Assembly (NCBI RefSeq): GCF_009687885.1
Contig: NZ_BLAF01000004.1
Coordinates: forward strand, 182,982 to 246,981
Direction: 5' to 3'
Origin: Acrocarpospora pleiomorpha
GTDB lineage: Bacteria > Actinomycetota > Actinomycetes > Streptosporangiales > Streptosporangiaceae
DNA: 64,000 nucleotides
The notes under the pieces are model-generated. The model searched no databases, was not told the origin of the DNA, and was given only the letters and a program-made list of their open reading frames with translations. The position numbers were made by a program, and so were the translations under genes. Positions 42,076-50,827 of this stretch are shown here, in pieces; positions within the stretch are counted from its first letter, which is position 1; every line of letters starts with the position of its first letter.

Positions 42076-42928
42076 CGTTCACCATCCATCGTTCACCTTC
42101 CGTGGCCCGCGGGTACGGGGCCGTGGCGCACTCGACGCGCCCGTGGGACTGTCCAAGGTGGTATCGCCTGAGGTCGGTCTCGGCGGTCAGGCCGTAGAAC
42201 GTACGGCCATCGGGGCCGCCGAGCACGCACGCGACCGCCCAGCGGCCAGGGGTCGGCACGGTGTGGGTGACCCGGCCGTCCGCGTCGATCCGGACGAACT
42301 CGCCGGTGAACGGTGAGCCGAACCACACGCCGCCCGCCGCGTCGAGGCAGAGGCCGTCGGCCTGGCGGTGCCCGAGGTCGGCGTGGACCGTGCGGTCGCG
42401 CAACGCCCCGTCGCCGGCGATCCGGAACCGGGTGATGAGCCGTCGCGGCGTCTCGGCGACCAGTAACTCGTCCCGCTCGGTGACCGCCATGCCGTTGGCG
42501 AAGGTGACGTCCGGGCAGGCCACCGAGACCTCGCCCGAGGGGCCGACGCACAGGAGGGGACCCGGCCGGGGCCATTCGCGGAGGGCCAGGTCGTAGCCGA
42601 AACAACCGACGAACAGATTGCCGTGCCGGTCGGCCGTCATGTCGTTGAGCAGCCCGACGGCCACCCCGTTCAGGTCGGCCCAGGTCCGGGTCGCGCCGTC
42701 GGGGCCCACCCGCAGCACCCGCCCGGTCCGCATCGACGCGACCAGGAGCACCTGACCGGCGAAGGCCAGCCCGGACGGGGTGCCGGAAACCGGCAGGCGG
42801 CCCGTCACCCGTTCGCCGGTGACGGTCAGGACCTCCCCGTGGTCGAAGTCGGAGAGCCAGAGCCGGTCGTCATGCCAGCGTGGCGACTCCACGTATCCGA
42901 GACCGCCGACGAGCACCTCCAGCTTCAC
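42053..42928 (-). CDS. SMP-30/gluconolactonase-like protein
   Basis: A 291-residue six-bladed beta-propeller of the SMP-30/gluconolactonase/LRE group. Family signatures are LGYVESPRWHDDRLWLSDF, NGVAVGLLNDMTADRHGNLFVG and ADGLCLDAAGGVWF. It should hydrolyse a lactone using a divalent metal. That fits ring opening of a product of the Baeyer-Villiger-type enzyme. GTG 42928 follows a near-perfect AGGAGGTG, and site J1 lies just 12 bases upstream. Co-transcribed with the acyl-CoA dehydrogenase. Confidence 0.85.
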   Translation of the reverse strand: MKLEVLVGGLGYVESPRWHDDRLWLSDFDHGEVLTVTGERVTGRLPVSGTPSGLAFAGQVLLVASMRTGRVLRVGPDGATRTWADLNGVAVGLLNDMTADRHGNLFVGCFGYDLALREWPRPGPLLCVGPSGEVSVACPDVTFANGMAVTERDELLVAETPRRLITRFRIAGDGALRDRTVHADLGHRQADGLCLDAAGGVWFGSPFTGEFVRIDADGRVTHTVPTPGRWAVACVLGGPDGRTFYGLTAETDLRRYHLGQSHGRVECATAPYPRATEGERWMVNDGFRLDT

Positions 42929-42939
42929 GCCACCTCCTG

Positions 42940-42959
42940 TAGTCGGTACGTTCAGTATA
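42940..42959. promoter_or_regulatory. Island palindrome, site J1
   Basis: TAGTCGGTACGTTCAGTATA is almost identical to site F. On the minus strand TATACT ends 25 bases before the lactonase-like start. Confidence 0.72.
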
Positions 42960-43011
42960 CCAACTAGCCCCGCCGAGGTGTGACGGTATTGCGGGCGTAA
43001 CAGGCATGACA

Positions 43012-43031
43012 TATACTAAGCGTCCAGTATC
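43012..43031. promoter_or_regulatory. Island palindrome, site J2
   Basis: TATACTAAGCGTCCAGTATC lies 72 bases (centre to centre) from J1 in the same divergent region and faces the second acyl-CoA ligase. It is closest to site C. Confidence 0.7.
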
Positions 43032-43094
43032 TATTATGCAATGCGACCATGCCCCGCCGCCGTGGGTATGGGGTACGTGCTCGAAGGAAGTGAG

Positions 43095-44807
43095 ATGAGC
43101 TTCATGACGCGGGTTGGGACACAGTCGGCGGCGGATCTGGCGGCACGGCGTGACCGTCTGGAGGAACGTGCCGGGACATGGACGCCGCGCACGCTCGACG
43201 GTCACCTCGACGCCTGCGCGGCCGAGTTCGGCGAGCGGCCCTTCCTGATCTCCGACCGCGGTGTGGCGACGTACGCCGACGTGGCCCGCAGGTCGCGCGA
43301 GCACGCGGCGGCGCTGGCCGCGGCCGGTGTCGGGCCGGGCACCCACGTGGGCCTGCTGATGGGCAACTCAACCGAGTTTTTCGCGATCACGTTCGCCGTC
43401 TCGCGCCTCGGCGGCACCGTCGTGCCGGTCAACTACCAGCTGGCGCCGCGCGAGCTGGCGTTCGTCCTGCGCCACTCCGCGTGCGGCGTCGTGCTGGCCG
43501 ACCCCCGCCTGCCCGGGGGCGCCCACTCGGTCGACCTGCTGAAGGCGATCTTCGAGCACGCGGGCCGGGACCACTTCCCCGACCTCGCGTCCATCCTGCT
43601 GACCGACCCCGGGGACGGCCCGGAGGCCGGCTTCGACTGGAGCCCGTACGCCCCGACAGCCGCGCGCTACGAGGGCGCCGGTCAGTCGGACCCGGACGGG
43701 ACCTCCCATCTCTTCTACACGTCGGGGTCGACCGCGTTCCCCAAGGGCGTGGTCATCCGGCACGACGCGCTGCTCAGGGAGTCGTACGGCACGGCCTACA
43801 GCCGCGCCTACGACGACGGCTGGCGAATGATCATGTCGCTGCCGCCGTTCCACATCTTCGGCGTCATGCAGGGGGTCGTCGGCCCGACATGGGCGGGCGG
43901 CAGCACGGTCGTCGAGGCCGCGTTCGACCCGGAGCGTCATCTGGAGCTCATCGAGCGCCACCGGGTGACCGACATGATCTCGGTCCCCGCGATGAGCCGG
44001 CGCCTGGTCGCCGCCGCCCGGGCCGGGCGTCACGACCTGTCGTCGATGCGCGCGATCTTCAGCGCGGGCAACGCCGTCCCGGCGGCGTCCTGGCGGGAGA
44101 TGCGGGACTGCCTGGGCGTCACGGAGCTCTCGACCGGCTACGGCATGACGGAGGCGCCGGGCATCCTCTTCATCGTCAAGCCGGACGACCCGTTCGAGAC
44201 GCTCAGCGAGACCGTGGGCGCGCCCAAGCCCGCCGGCGTCGCGGGCATCCCCGACCTGGGCGGACGCCAGCACCGGTGCCGGATCGTCGACCTCGACGAC
44301 GGCACGGACGTGCCGGAGGGCGTCAGCGGGGAGATCCTCATCGCCGGGCCCACGGTGGCCAGGGAGTACTGGAACAGCGGCGACGACACACGCGCCGCGT
44401 TCGACGGCGAGTACCTGCGCACCGGTGACGTCGGACGCCTGCGGCCCGACGGTTTCCTCGTGCTCACCGGCCGAGTCAAGGAGATGTTCAAGAGCGGCGG
44501 CGAGAACGTCACGCCCAAGGAGGTCGAGTTGGCCGTCTACGAGCACGACCAGGTGCAGCAGGTCATCGTGGTCGGCATCCCCGACGAGAAGTGGGGCGAG
44601 ACGGGCTGCGCGTGGATCGTCCCCAAGCCGGGCGCGACGGTGACCGCCGAGGAGATCGTCGACCACTGCCGGTCGCGGCTGGCACGCTACAAGATCCCCC
44701 GGGTGGTGTACTTCATCACCGAGTCGGAGCTGCCGCTGACGGGTATCGGCAAGCTCAACCGCAAGGGCCTGGTGGACATGGCGGTCGAGCGGCGCGGGAT
44801 GAGCTGA
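43095..44807 (+). CDS. Acyl-CoA ligase (AMP-forming), second copy
   Basis: A 570-residue AMP-forming ligase. The phosphate loop is FYTSGSTAFPKGVVI (about 208-220; note AFPK where TTPK or GTPK is usual), the hinge is RTGDVGRL, the lid has FKSGGENVTPKEVE and the acyl-transfer lysine is in GIGKLNRKGLVD. It is expected to activate the growth substrate or a later acid to CoA form. ATG 43095 is preceded by GGAAGTGAG. It is divergent from the lactonase-like gene and followed by a hairpin. Confidence 0.92.
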   Translation: MSFMTRVGTQSAADLAARRDRLEERAGTWTPRTLDGHLDACAAEFGERPFLISDRGVATYADVARRSREHAAALAAAGVGPGTHVGLLMGNSTEFFAITFAVSRLGGTVVPVNYQLAPRELAFVLRHSACGVVLADPRLPGGAHSVDLLKAIFEHAGRDHFPDLASILLTDPGDGPEAGFDWSPYAPTAARYEGAGQSDPDGTSHLFYTSGSTAFPKGVVIRHDALLRESYGTAYSRAYDDGWRMIMSLPPFHIFGVMQGVVGPTWAGGSTVVEAAFDPERHLELIERHRVTDMISVPAMSRRLVAAARAGRHDLSSMRAIFSAGNAVPAASWREMRDCLGVTELSTGYGMTEAPGILFIVKPDDPFETLSETVGAPKPAGVAGIPDLGGRQHRCRIVDLDDGTDVPEGVSGEILIAGPTVAREYWNSGDDTRAAFDGEYLRTGDVGRLRPDGFLVLTGRVKEMFKSGGENVTPKEVELAVYEHDQVQQVIVVGIPDEKWGETGCAWIVPKPGATVTAEEIVDHCRSRLARYKIPRVVYFITESELPLTGIGKLNRKGLVDMAVERRGMS

Positions 44808-44829
44808 CGCGGGAAGAACTGACGAGGTC

Positions 44830-44848
44830 GCGCGACCACCGGTCGCGC
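44830..44848 (+). terminator. Hairpin after the second acyl-CoA ligase
   Basis: GCGCGACC and its exact complement GGTCGCGC surround ACC, 22 bases past the ligase stop. The sequence after it is CCTTGT, so termination is plausible but partial. Confidence 0.5.
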
Positions 44849-44865
44849 CCTTGTCACCACTAAAA

Positions 44866-44885
44866 GATACTGACCGATCAGGAAA
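44866..44885. promoter_or_regulatory. Island palindrome, site K
   Basis: GATACTGACCGATCAGGAAA shares 16 of 20 bases with the consensus and 18 of 21 with site D1 when one flanking base is included. GATACT ends 37 bases before the nitronate monooxygenase ATG. Confidence 0.72.
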
Positions 44886-44908
44886 CTTACAGGAAGGCAC
44901 CGGGATCC

Positions 44909-45943
44909 ATGACAGCGTCGCTGCCCACCCGATTCACCCAGCTCCTCGGCATCGAGCACCCCGTGATGCAGGACGGGATGGGGTCGGGCTCGTTCACGAC
45001 CGGGGATATCGCGGCGGCCGTCTCGGCCGCCGGGGGCCTGGGCTCCGTCAGCACCGCCGACCTGTGGGCGGAACCGGCGAAGGCGGAACGGGTCTTCCGC
45101 GGCCAGATGGAACTGGTCGCCTCCCGGACCGACAAGCCCTTCGCCGCGAACATCCCCATCGGGGTCGACCACTCGGGGGACGTGATCGGGGCGTCCACGA
45201 ACCACCTCAACTACGTCATCCAGGCCCGCCGGGAAGACCCGGCCCTGGAACGCCAGCTTCGGGTCGTGACGACGTCCGGCGGGCCGCCGGACCAGTTCCG
45301 CGCGGTGATCAGGGACGCCGGGCTGCTGCACTTCCACAAGGTCGGCTCGACCCGGCAGGCCCTGAGGGCCGAGCGGGCCGGTGTCGACCTCATCATCGCC
45401 TCCGGGTTCGAGATGGGCGGACACACCCACTCCAAGCCGGTGCACACCTTCGTGCTCGGCCCCAACGTGACCGAGGCGGTCGAGGTGCCCGTACTGATCA
45501 GCGGCGGCGTCCGGGACGCGCGCGGGCTGGCCGCCGCGTTGTGCTTCGGGGCGGACGGCGTCGCGATGGGCACCCGGTTCATCGCCACCGAGGAGAGCAA
45601 CTGGCACCCGGCCATCGTCGCCAGGGTCCTGGAGGCGAAGGAGGGGGACGACACCCTCTTCCCCGGGATCTACGGGCCCATCCGGGGGTTGCGCAACGAG
45701 GCCGTACGCCTGCTCCAGAAGCTGATCGACGAGGGTGCGACGCCCGAGGAGATCACGGAGTGGAAGGCGGCGGCCTTCCGCCGGGTCCAGGACGAAGGAG
45801 ACGTCCACCTTGGCCTGTTCCCCACGGGACAGGTCGCCAGCGGGATCACGGAGGTCGTGCGCATCCCCGACCTGGTGTCCGGCATGGTCTCGGGCGCGGC
45901 CGCCATCCTGGCCCGGCTCGCCGGACCTCGACCGGTCTCCTGA
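44909..45943 (+). CDS. Nitronate monooxygenase/2-nitropropane dioxygenase family protein
   Basis: A 344-residue FMN TIM-barrel protein. It begins with LGIEHPVMQDGMGSGSFTTG and contains the catalytic-loop ASGFEMGGHTHSKPV and the FMN-phosphate segments LISGGVRDARGLAAAL and ADGVAMGTRF. Many family members act on nitronates, but in lipid or steroid clusters related proteins are thought to act as enoyl reductases or dehydrogenases. First gene of an operon with a thiolase and a DoxX protein. Confidence 0.88.
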   Translation: MTASLPTRFTQLLGIEHPVMQDGMGSGSFTTGDIAAAVSAAGGLGSVSTADLWAEPAKAERVFRGQMELVASRTDKPFAANIPIGVDHSGDVIGASTNHLNYVIQARREDPALERQLRVVTTSGGPPDQFRAVIRDAGLLHFHKVGSTRQALRAERAGVDLIIASGFEMGGHTHSKPVHTFVLGPNVTEAVEVPVLISGGVRDARGLAAALCFGADGVAMGTRFIATEESNWHPAIVARVLEAKEGDDTLFPGIYGPIRGLRNEAVRLLQKLIDEGATPEEITEWKAAAFRRVQDEGDVHLGLFPTGQVASGITEVVRIPDLVSGMVSGAAAILARLAGPRPVS

Positions 45944-45989
45944 CCGACACCGCCCAGGTCTTCGAACACGTAGTGAATGAGGAGTCGCC

Positions 45990-47207
45990 TTGCCCGAAGC
46001 CGTCATCGTCAGCGCCACCCGCTCGCCCATCGGAAGGGCGCACAAAGGAAGCCTGACCACCATCCGCCCGGACGAACTCGCCGCCCAGGTGACGCGGGCC
46101 GCGCTCGACCGGGTCCCCGGCCTTGACTCCGGCACCGTCGACGACTTGATCCTGGGCTGCGGGCTCCCCGGCGGGGAGCAGGGCTTCAACCTGGGCCGCG
46201 TGGTGGCCGTCGGGCTCGGGCTCGACCGGCTGCCCGGTGTCACCGTGAACCGGTTCTGCTCCTCCTCCCTCCAGACCACCCGCATGGCGATGCACACCAT
46301 CCGGGCCGGCGAGGGCGACGTCTTCCTCTCCGTAGGCGTCGAGACCGTCTCCCGGCTCGGCCCGACCCCGCCCGACTCGGACGCCTCCACCCACAACCCC
46401 CGGTACGACACGGCGCAACGTCGAACTGCGGCACAGGCCGCGGCCAACGCGGCATGGTCCGACCCCCGCGACGACGGCGAGGTCCCCGACGTCTACATCG
46501 CGATGGGCCAGACGGCCGAGAACGTCGCCACCCGCTACTCCGTCTCCCGGGAGGATCAGGACCGCTTCGCCGCCCGCTCGCAGAACCTGGCGGAAGCGGC
46601 GCTCGACAGCGGGTTCTGGGACCGCGAGATCACCCCGGTGACCCTGCCGGACGGAACCGTGGTCGCACGCGACGACGGGCCCCGGCGCGGTACCACCCTT
46701 GCGGGCCTGGCCCGGCTGGAGCCGGTGTTCCGGCCGAAGGGCACGGTGACCGCGGGGAACGCGTGCCCGCTCAACGACGGCGCGGCGGCACTGGTGATCA
46801 TGAGCGACGTCCGGGCCCGGGAACTCGGCCTGACCCCGCTGGCCAGGATCGTGGCCACCGGCGTCTCCGGGCTCTCGCCGGAGATCATGGGCATGGGCCC
46901 CGTCGAGGCGACCCGCGACGCCCTGAAGCGGGCCGGGATGTCCCTGGCCGACGTCGACCTGTTCGAGATCAACGAGGCGTTCGCGTCCCAGGTGCTGGCC
47001 AGCGTCGACGAACTCGGCCTGGACCTCGCCAAGGTGAACGTCCACGGCGGCGCCATCGCCATCGGCCACCCCTTCGGGATGACGGGCGCGCGGATCACCA
47101 CGACGCTCCTCAACGGCCTGGCGAGCCGCGACGCCACCATCGGGCTGGAGACCATGTGCGTCGGCGGCGGCCAGGGCATGGCGATGGTCCTCGAGCGGCT
47201 GAGCTGA
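45990..47207 (+). CDS. Acetyl-CoA acyltransferase (thiolase)
   Basis: A 405-residue classical thiolase with nucleophile Cys90 (VNRFCSSSLQ), INEAFASQVL, the histidine of IGHPFGMTGAR and the cysteine of MCVGGGQGMAM. It cleaves 3-ketoacyl-CoA. Compared with the thiolase at 26.7 kb it keeps FadA-like features. It starts with TTG 45990 after GAGGAG, 47 bases past the preceding stop. Confidence 0.92.
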   Translation: MPEAVIVSATRSPIGRAHKGSLTTIRPDELAAQVTRAALDRVPGLDSGTVDDLILGCGLPGGEQGFNLGRVVAVGLGLDRLPGVTVNRFCSSSLQTTRMAMHTIRAGEGDVFLSVGVETVSRLGPTPPDSDASTHNPRYDTAQRRTAAQAAANAAWSDPRDDGEVPDVYIAMGQTAENVATRYSVSREDQDRFAARSQNLAEAALDSGFWDREITPVTLPDGTVVARDDGPRRGTTLAGLARLEPVFRPKGTVTAGNACPLNDGAAALVIMSDVRARELGLTPLARIVATGVSGLSPEIMGMGPVEATRDALKRAGMSLADVDLFEINEAFASQVLASVDELGLDLAKVNVHGGAIAIGHPFGMTGARITTTLLNGLASRDATIGLETMCVGGGQGMAMVLERLS

Positions 47208-47228
47208 GGATCGGGAAGGAACGGCGAA

Positions 47229-47735
47229 ATGGACGTCGACCTGAGCATGCTGCTCATCCGGCTGGCACTGGGACCCATGCTGGTGGCGCACGGATGGAAC
47301 AAGCTGGCCGGCCCCGGCGGAATCGGCGGCACGGAGCAGTGGTTCGAGGCGCTGGGAGTTCGCCCGGCCCGCCTGCACGCGCGGCTGGCGGCGGGTACGG
47401 AGATCCTGGCCGGGACGGCCATCACGCTGGGCGCGCTCACCTGGGCCGCGGGTACGGCGTATGTGGGCCTCATGCTGGTGGCGGCGCTGACCGACCATCG
47501 CGGCAAGGGGTTCTTCGTCTTCAAGGGCGGCTGGGAGTACACCATGGTGGTGGCGCTGACCTCGGTGGCCCTCGTGGCGGTGGGACCGGGACGATGGTCG
47601 GTCGACCACCTCATGGGCTGGGAGATGGCCGGTCCGGTCTGGTCCCTGGCGGCCGCCGTGCTGGGGGCGGGCGCGGGCGGATTGTTGCTCGCAGTCTCCT
47701 ACCGGCCCTCCGCGACTGCGGGTGACGAGTCGTAA
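47229..47735 (+). CDS. DoxX family membrane protein
   Basis: A 168-residue integral membrane protein with about four hydrophobic segments. It opens with LIRLALGPMLVAHGWNKL, the DoxX signature, followed by LAAGTEILAGTAITLG. DoxX proteins have been linked to thiol oxidation and redox stress in actinobacteria, but for this copy the function is unknown. It starts 21 bases after the thiolase stop and closes the operon. Confidence 0.85.
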   Translation: MDVDLSMLLIRLALGPMLVAHGWNKLAGPGGIGGTEQWFEALGVRPARLHARLAAGTEILAGTAITLGALTWAAGTAYVGLMLVAALTDHRGKGFFVFKGGWEYTMVVALTSVALVAVGPGRWSVDHLMGWEMAGPVWSLAAAVLGAGAGGLLLAVSYRPSATAGDES

Positions 47736-47750
47736 CAGAACTCGACTCGT

Positions 47751-47770
47751 ACACTTACCGAGAAGTTTAC
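47751..47770. promoter_or_regulatory. Island palindrome, site L1
   Basis: TACACTTACCGAGAAGTTTA is one of two copies upstream of the ABC transporter operon, 118 bases before its ATG. It matches the consensus at 14 of 20 positions. Confidence 0.55.
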
Positions 47771-47807
47771 TTTACCGAAACCTTGCGACCCTTTTGCGGC
47801 CAAGTCT

Positions 47808-47827
47808 ACACTCACCGGCAAGTATAC
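47808..47827. promoter_or_regulatory. Island palindrome, site L2
   Basis: TACACTCACCGGCAAGTATA matches 16 of 20 consensus bases. Its centre is 57 bp from that of L1. Confidence 0.66.
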
Positions 47828-47887
47828 ATCGACTGGCCGGGAACCCTGAAAGTCGCTCCCCCGATGTGGAGCAGTAAGGAATGACCG

Positions 47888-49003
47888 ATGTTGGATTCCG
47901 TTAGGCGTGCGGCGCTCGCCGGTTTCGCCGGTGTCCTGGCGCTGGGTGTGCTGGGAGCGTGCGGGTCGAGCGACTCGGACGCGCCGAAGATCACCGCCGC
48001 CCAGGCGACCGACAGCTCGGATCGCCTGGCCCCCAGGCCGCTGTCCCAGCGGACCACGGTGACCATGGCGCAGGTGGGGGCGATCATCTCCAACCTCCCC
48101 GTGTACGTCGCGGACGCCAAGGGCGAGCTGGAGAAGGAGAACATCGAGCTCAAGCTCGAAACCATCGGGATCCCCGACAACCTTCTGGTCGTCGAGCGGG
48201 GCGACGCCGACTTCACCAACGGCACCGTGTCGGCCGGCATCCTGAACTTCCAGGCGACCGGCAAGAACGTGCGCTTGGCGTTTCCCGGCGGCACGACCCG
48301 GCCGGAGTCCAAGTTCGGTCTGTGGGTGTCGAAGAAGATCGCCGGCGACGACGGCGTCGTCCAGCCCGGGGAGCTCAAGGGCCTGAAGATCTACGCCCCC
48401 TCGGGGCCGAACGTCAGCCTCTACTACTACCTGGAGCCGATCAACGCGACGTCGGCCGACGGCACCAAGGTCAGCCCCGACGATGTCACCCTGGAGACAC
48501 TCGCGGCGGCCGACATCGCGACCGCGCTCGCCAACGGCTCGGTCGACGCCGGTCTCCTGCTCGACCCCTTCTGGCTGAGCCTGCAGGGCAAGGACTGCTG
48601 CGTCTGGGTGTCGGGCAAACCCGACTACCCGGTCTCCGCCTACCTGTACGGCCCATCGCTGCTGGAGAAGGAACCGGAGGTCGGCCTCGCGCTGACCAGG
48701 GCCCTCACCCGCACCGTCCGCGACCACCTCCAGGGCGACTGGACGAAGAACCCGGCGATCGTGGAGATCGCGAGCAAGTACACCGGCCAGCCCGGCGACT
48801 CCCTCGTCAAGCTGCCCGCGGACAACTACGGCACCGGCGACCCCGCCCAGATGGCCACGCGACTGGACCAGCGTTACCTCGACGGCGCCCAGTCGGAGTT
48901 CGCCGCCCGCAAGGTCGCCGGCTCCTCGATGCTCACCTACGACAAGCCGCTGGAGTACACCTCCGTCTTCTACGACGGATTCCTGAAGGAGCTGGCCGGA
49001 TGA
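47888..49003 (+). CDS. NitT/TauT-type ABC substrate-binding lipoprotein
   Basis: A 371-residue lipoprotein. The signal is RRAALAGFAGVLALGVLGAC, with lipobox LGAC. The mature protein has the SsuA/TauA/NrtA type II binding fold (AIISNLPVYVADAKGELEKENIELKLE and ERGDADFTNGTVSAG). Relatives bind sulfonates, nitrate or aromatic acids. ATG 47888 follows AAGGA. It overlaps the ATPase gene, and the two palindromes upstream tie uptake to the island's control, so the ligand is likely a pathway substrate and not an inorganic ion. Confidence 0.88.
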   Translation: MLDSVRRAALAGFAGVLALGVLGACGSSDSDAPKITAAQATDSSDRLAPRPLSQRTTVTMAQVGAIISNLPVYVADAKGELEKENIELKLETIGIPDNLLVVERGDADFTNGTVSAGILNFQATGKNVRLAFPGGTTRPESKFGLWVSKKIAGDDGVVQPGELKGLKIYAPSGPNVSLYYYLEPINATSADGTKVSPDDVTLETLAAADIATALANGSVDAGLLLDPFWLSLQGKDCCVWVSGKPDYPVSAYLYGPSLLEKEPEVGLALTRALTRTVRDHLQGDWTKNPAIVEIASKYTGQPGDSLVKLPADNYGTGDPAQMATRLDQRYLDGAQSEFAARKVAGSSMLTYDKPLEYTSVFYDGFLKELAG

Positions 49004-49824
49004 GGGTGACCGCGCCGCCGGAGGCCGGGGCGAAGGTGCGGGTCGAGGGGGTCTCGAAGGTCTTCCCGCACAAGGCCGCGCCGGTCCAGGCACTGGACGC
49101 CGTGGATCTCACCATCGGCGAGGGCGAGTTCGTGTGCATGGTGGGCCCCTCGGGCTGCGGCAAGTCGACCCTGCTGCGCATCGTCGCCGACCTGATGAAG
49201 CCCAGCACCGGCCGGGTCGAGGTGTCCCACGTCGACCCGGCCCGCCCGTGGCGCTCGGTGGTGTTCCAGGACTACGGCATCTTCCCGTGGAAGACCGTCG
49301 CCCAGAACGTGCGCCTGGGCCTGCGGCTCAACGGGGTGCCCAAGAAGAAGAGCGCGGAACTGGCCGCGACGTGGCTCGATCGGGTCGGGCTGACCGACTT
49401 CGCCGACGTGCTGCCGGACACGCTGTCGGGCGGAATGCGCCAGCGGGTCTCAGTGGCGCGGGCCTTCGCGCTGGAGCCCGAACTCCTCCTCATGGACGAG
49501 CCGTTCGCGGCCCTGGACATCCAGCTCCGCACGATCATGCAGGACGAGCTCGTGGCCCTGTGGCAGACGCGGCGGCGCTCGGTCCTGTTCATCACGCACA
49601 ACCTGGACGAGGCCATCTACCTGGGCGACCGCGTGGTCCTGATGAGCTCGCGCCCCGGCCGGGTGGTCGCCGACTTCCAGGTGCCCTTCGAACGCCCGCG
49701 TGACCCGCGGATCCGGGGCTCGGCGGAGTTCGCCGAGCTCGAACAGCGGATCTGGGACCTGCTGCGGGTCGAGGTGGAGAAGGCGCTGCCCGGGACGATG
49801 AAGACTGGCGCGGGGGACTCGTGA
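49000..49824 (+). CDS. NitT/TauT-type ABC transporter ATPase
   Basis: A 274-residue ATPase with Walker A GPSGCGKST (49-57), Q-loop VFQDYGIFPW, signature LSGGMRQR (142-149), Walker B LLLMDEP (162-168) and the H-loop ITHNLDEA. It energises the permease encoded next. ATG 49000 overlaps the binding-protein stop and its own stop overlaps the permease start, so the three are made in step. Confidence 0.95.
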   Translation: MRVTAPPEAGAKVRVEGVSKVFPHKAAPVQALDAVDLTIGEGEFVCMVGPSGCGKSTLLRIVADLMKPSTGRVEVSHVDPARPWRSVVFQDYGIFPWKTVAQNVRLGLRLNGVPKKKSAELAATWLDRVGLTDFADVLPDTLSGGMRQRVSVARAFALEPELLLMDEPFAALDIQLRTIMQDELVALWQTRRRSVLFITHNLDEAIYLGDRVVLMSSRPGRVVADFQVPFERPRDPRIRGSAEFAELEQRIWDLLRVEVEKALPGTMKTGAGDS

Positions 49825-50708
49825 TGACCGAAGTGACGAGCGAACCGGTCAGCGGCACGGTCGAGCGGCCGGTGACCGAACAGAAGACGGTGCGCGTAGT
49901 CCCCGGCCCACGCGAACGCGACCTGAGGAGGTCCGTGCGCCGCAGGCGCCGGCTGGACAACACGCTGCGCTGGGGGACCCCGGTCGTCCTCGTGGTGTTG
50001 TGGCAGCTCACCGCCGTCAACGAGCTCATCGACCGCGACTTCTTCCCCGCGCCGACCGACGTGGCGGTCGAGGCAAGACGGCTCATCGAGGAGGGCATCC
50101 TGTGGGAGCATCTGTGGGGTTCCATCCGGCGGATCCTCCAGGGCACGGCCCTGGGGTCGGCGCTGGGGGTGACGATCGGCCTGTGCCTGGGCTCGGTGCG
50201 GTCGCTGCGCGTCGCGATCGGGCCGATCATCAGCGCCCTCTACACGGTCCCCAAGCTCGCGGTGCTGCCCCTGCTGCTGCTCATCTTCGGCCTGGGGGAG
50301 CGGCCCACCGTCCTGCTCATCATGATCGCGGTCTTCTTCGTGGTCTGCATCTCGACGACGGCGGCGGTCCTGGAGGTCCCGAAGGGATACCACGAGGCGT
50401 TCGACTCCATGAGCACCTCACGGGTCAGGCGGTTCCAGCACGTGATCATTCCGGCGGCCATGCCGGGCATCGTCGTCTCGCTGCGGATAAGCGCGGGAAT
50501 GGCCGTCCTGGTGGCGATCGGCGTCGAGTTCGTCCACGGGGACAACGGGCTCGGATTCCTGATCTGGCAATCCTGGCAGTTGTTCCTCGCGCCGCGGATG
50601 TATGTGGGAATCGTCACCGTCGCGCTGTTCGGTGTCGCGTTTCAGGGGGCGATCACACTTCTCGGACGCCGGTTGACACCCTGGATTCCGAGCGTCAGCG
50701 GAAGGTGA
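49821..50708 (+). CDS. NitT/TauT-type ABC transporter permease
   Basis: A 295-residue membrane permease. A hydrophilic N-terminus of about 45 residues precedes the first helix, followed by about six membrane segments. The EAA-like loop is in the STSRVRRFQHVIIPAAMPGIVVSLRI region. It forms the channel with the ATPase upstream. GTG 49821 overlaps the ATPase stop; the ATG at 49824 would shorten it by one residue. Confidence 0.93.
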   Translation: MMTEVTSEPVSGTVERPVTEQKTVRVVPGPRERDLRRSVRRRRRLDNTLRWGTPVVLVVLWQLTAVNELIDRDFFPAPTDVAVEARRLIEEGILWEHLWGSIRRILQGTALGSALGVTIGLCLGSVRSLRVAIGPIISALYTVPKLAVLPLLLLIFGLGERPTVLLIMIAVFFVVCISTTAAVLEVPKGYHEAFDSMSTSRVRRFQHVIIPAAMPGIVVSLRISAGMAVLVAIGVEFVHGDNGLGFLIWQSWQLFLAPRMYVGIVTVALFGVAFQGAITLLGRRLTPWIPSVSGR

Positions 50709-50808
50709 CGTTCCAGGGCGAAACACAGTGAACCACACGCCGACGGCGGAGCGAGAGGCCCGCCGTCGGCGCACCGCACTGACGTGATCGGGGTCCGGGT
50801 TACCCTAT

Positions 50809-50827
50809 GCTGGTCGTTGGTACCAGC
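50809..50827. promoter_or_regulatory. Inverted repeat upstream of tandem TetR copy 3
   Basis: GCTGGT (50809-50814) and its complement ACCAGC (50822-50827) are separated by seven bases. It differs from the island palindrome and could be an operator or a chance hairpin. Confidence 0.3.
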
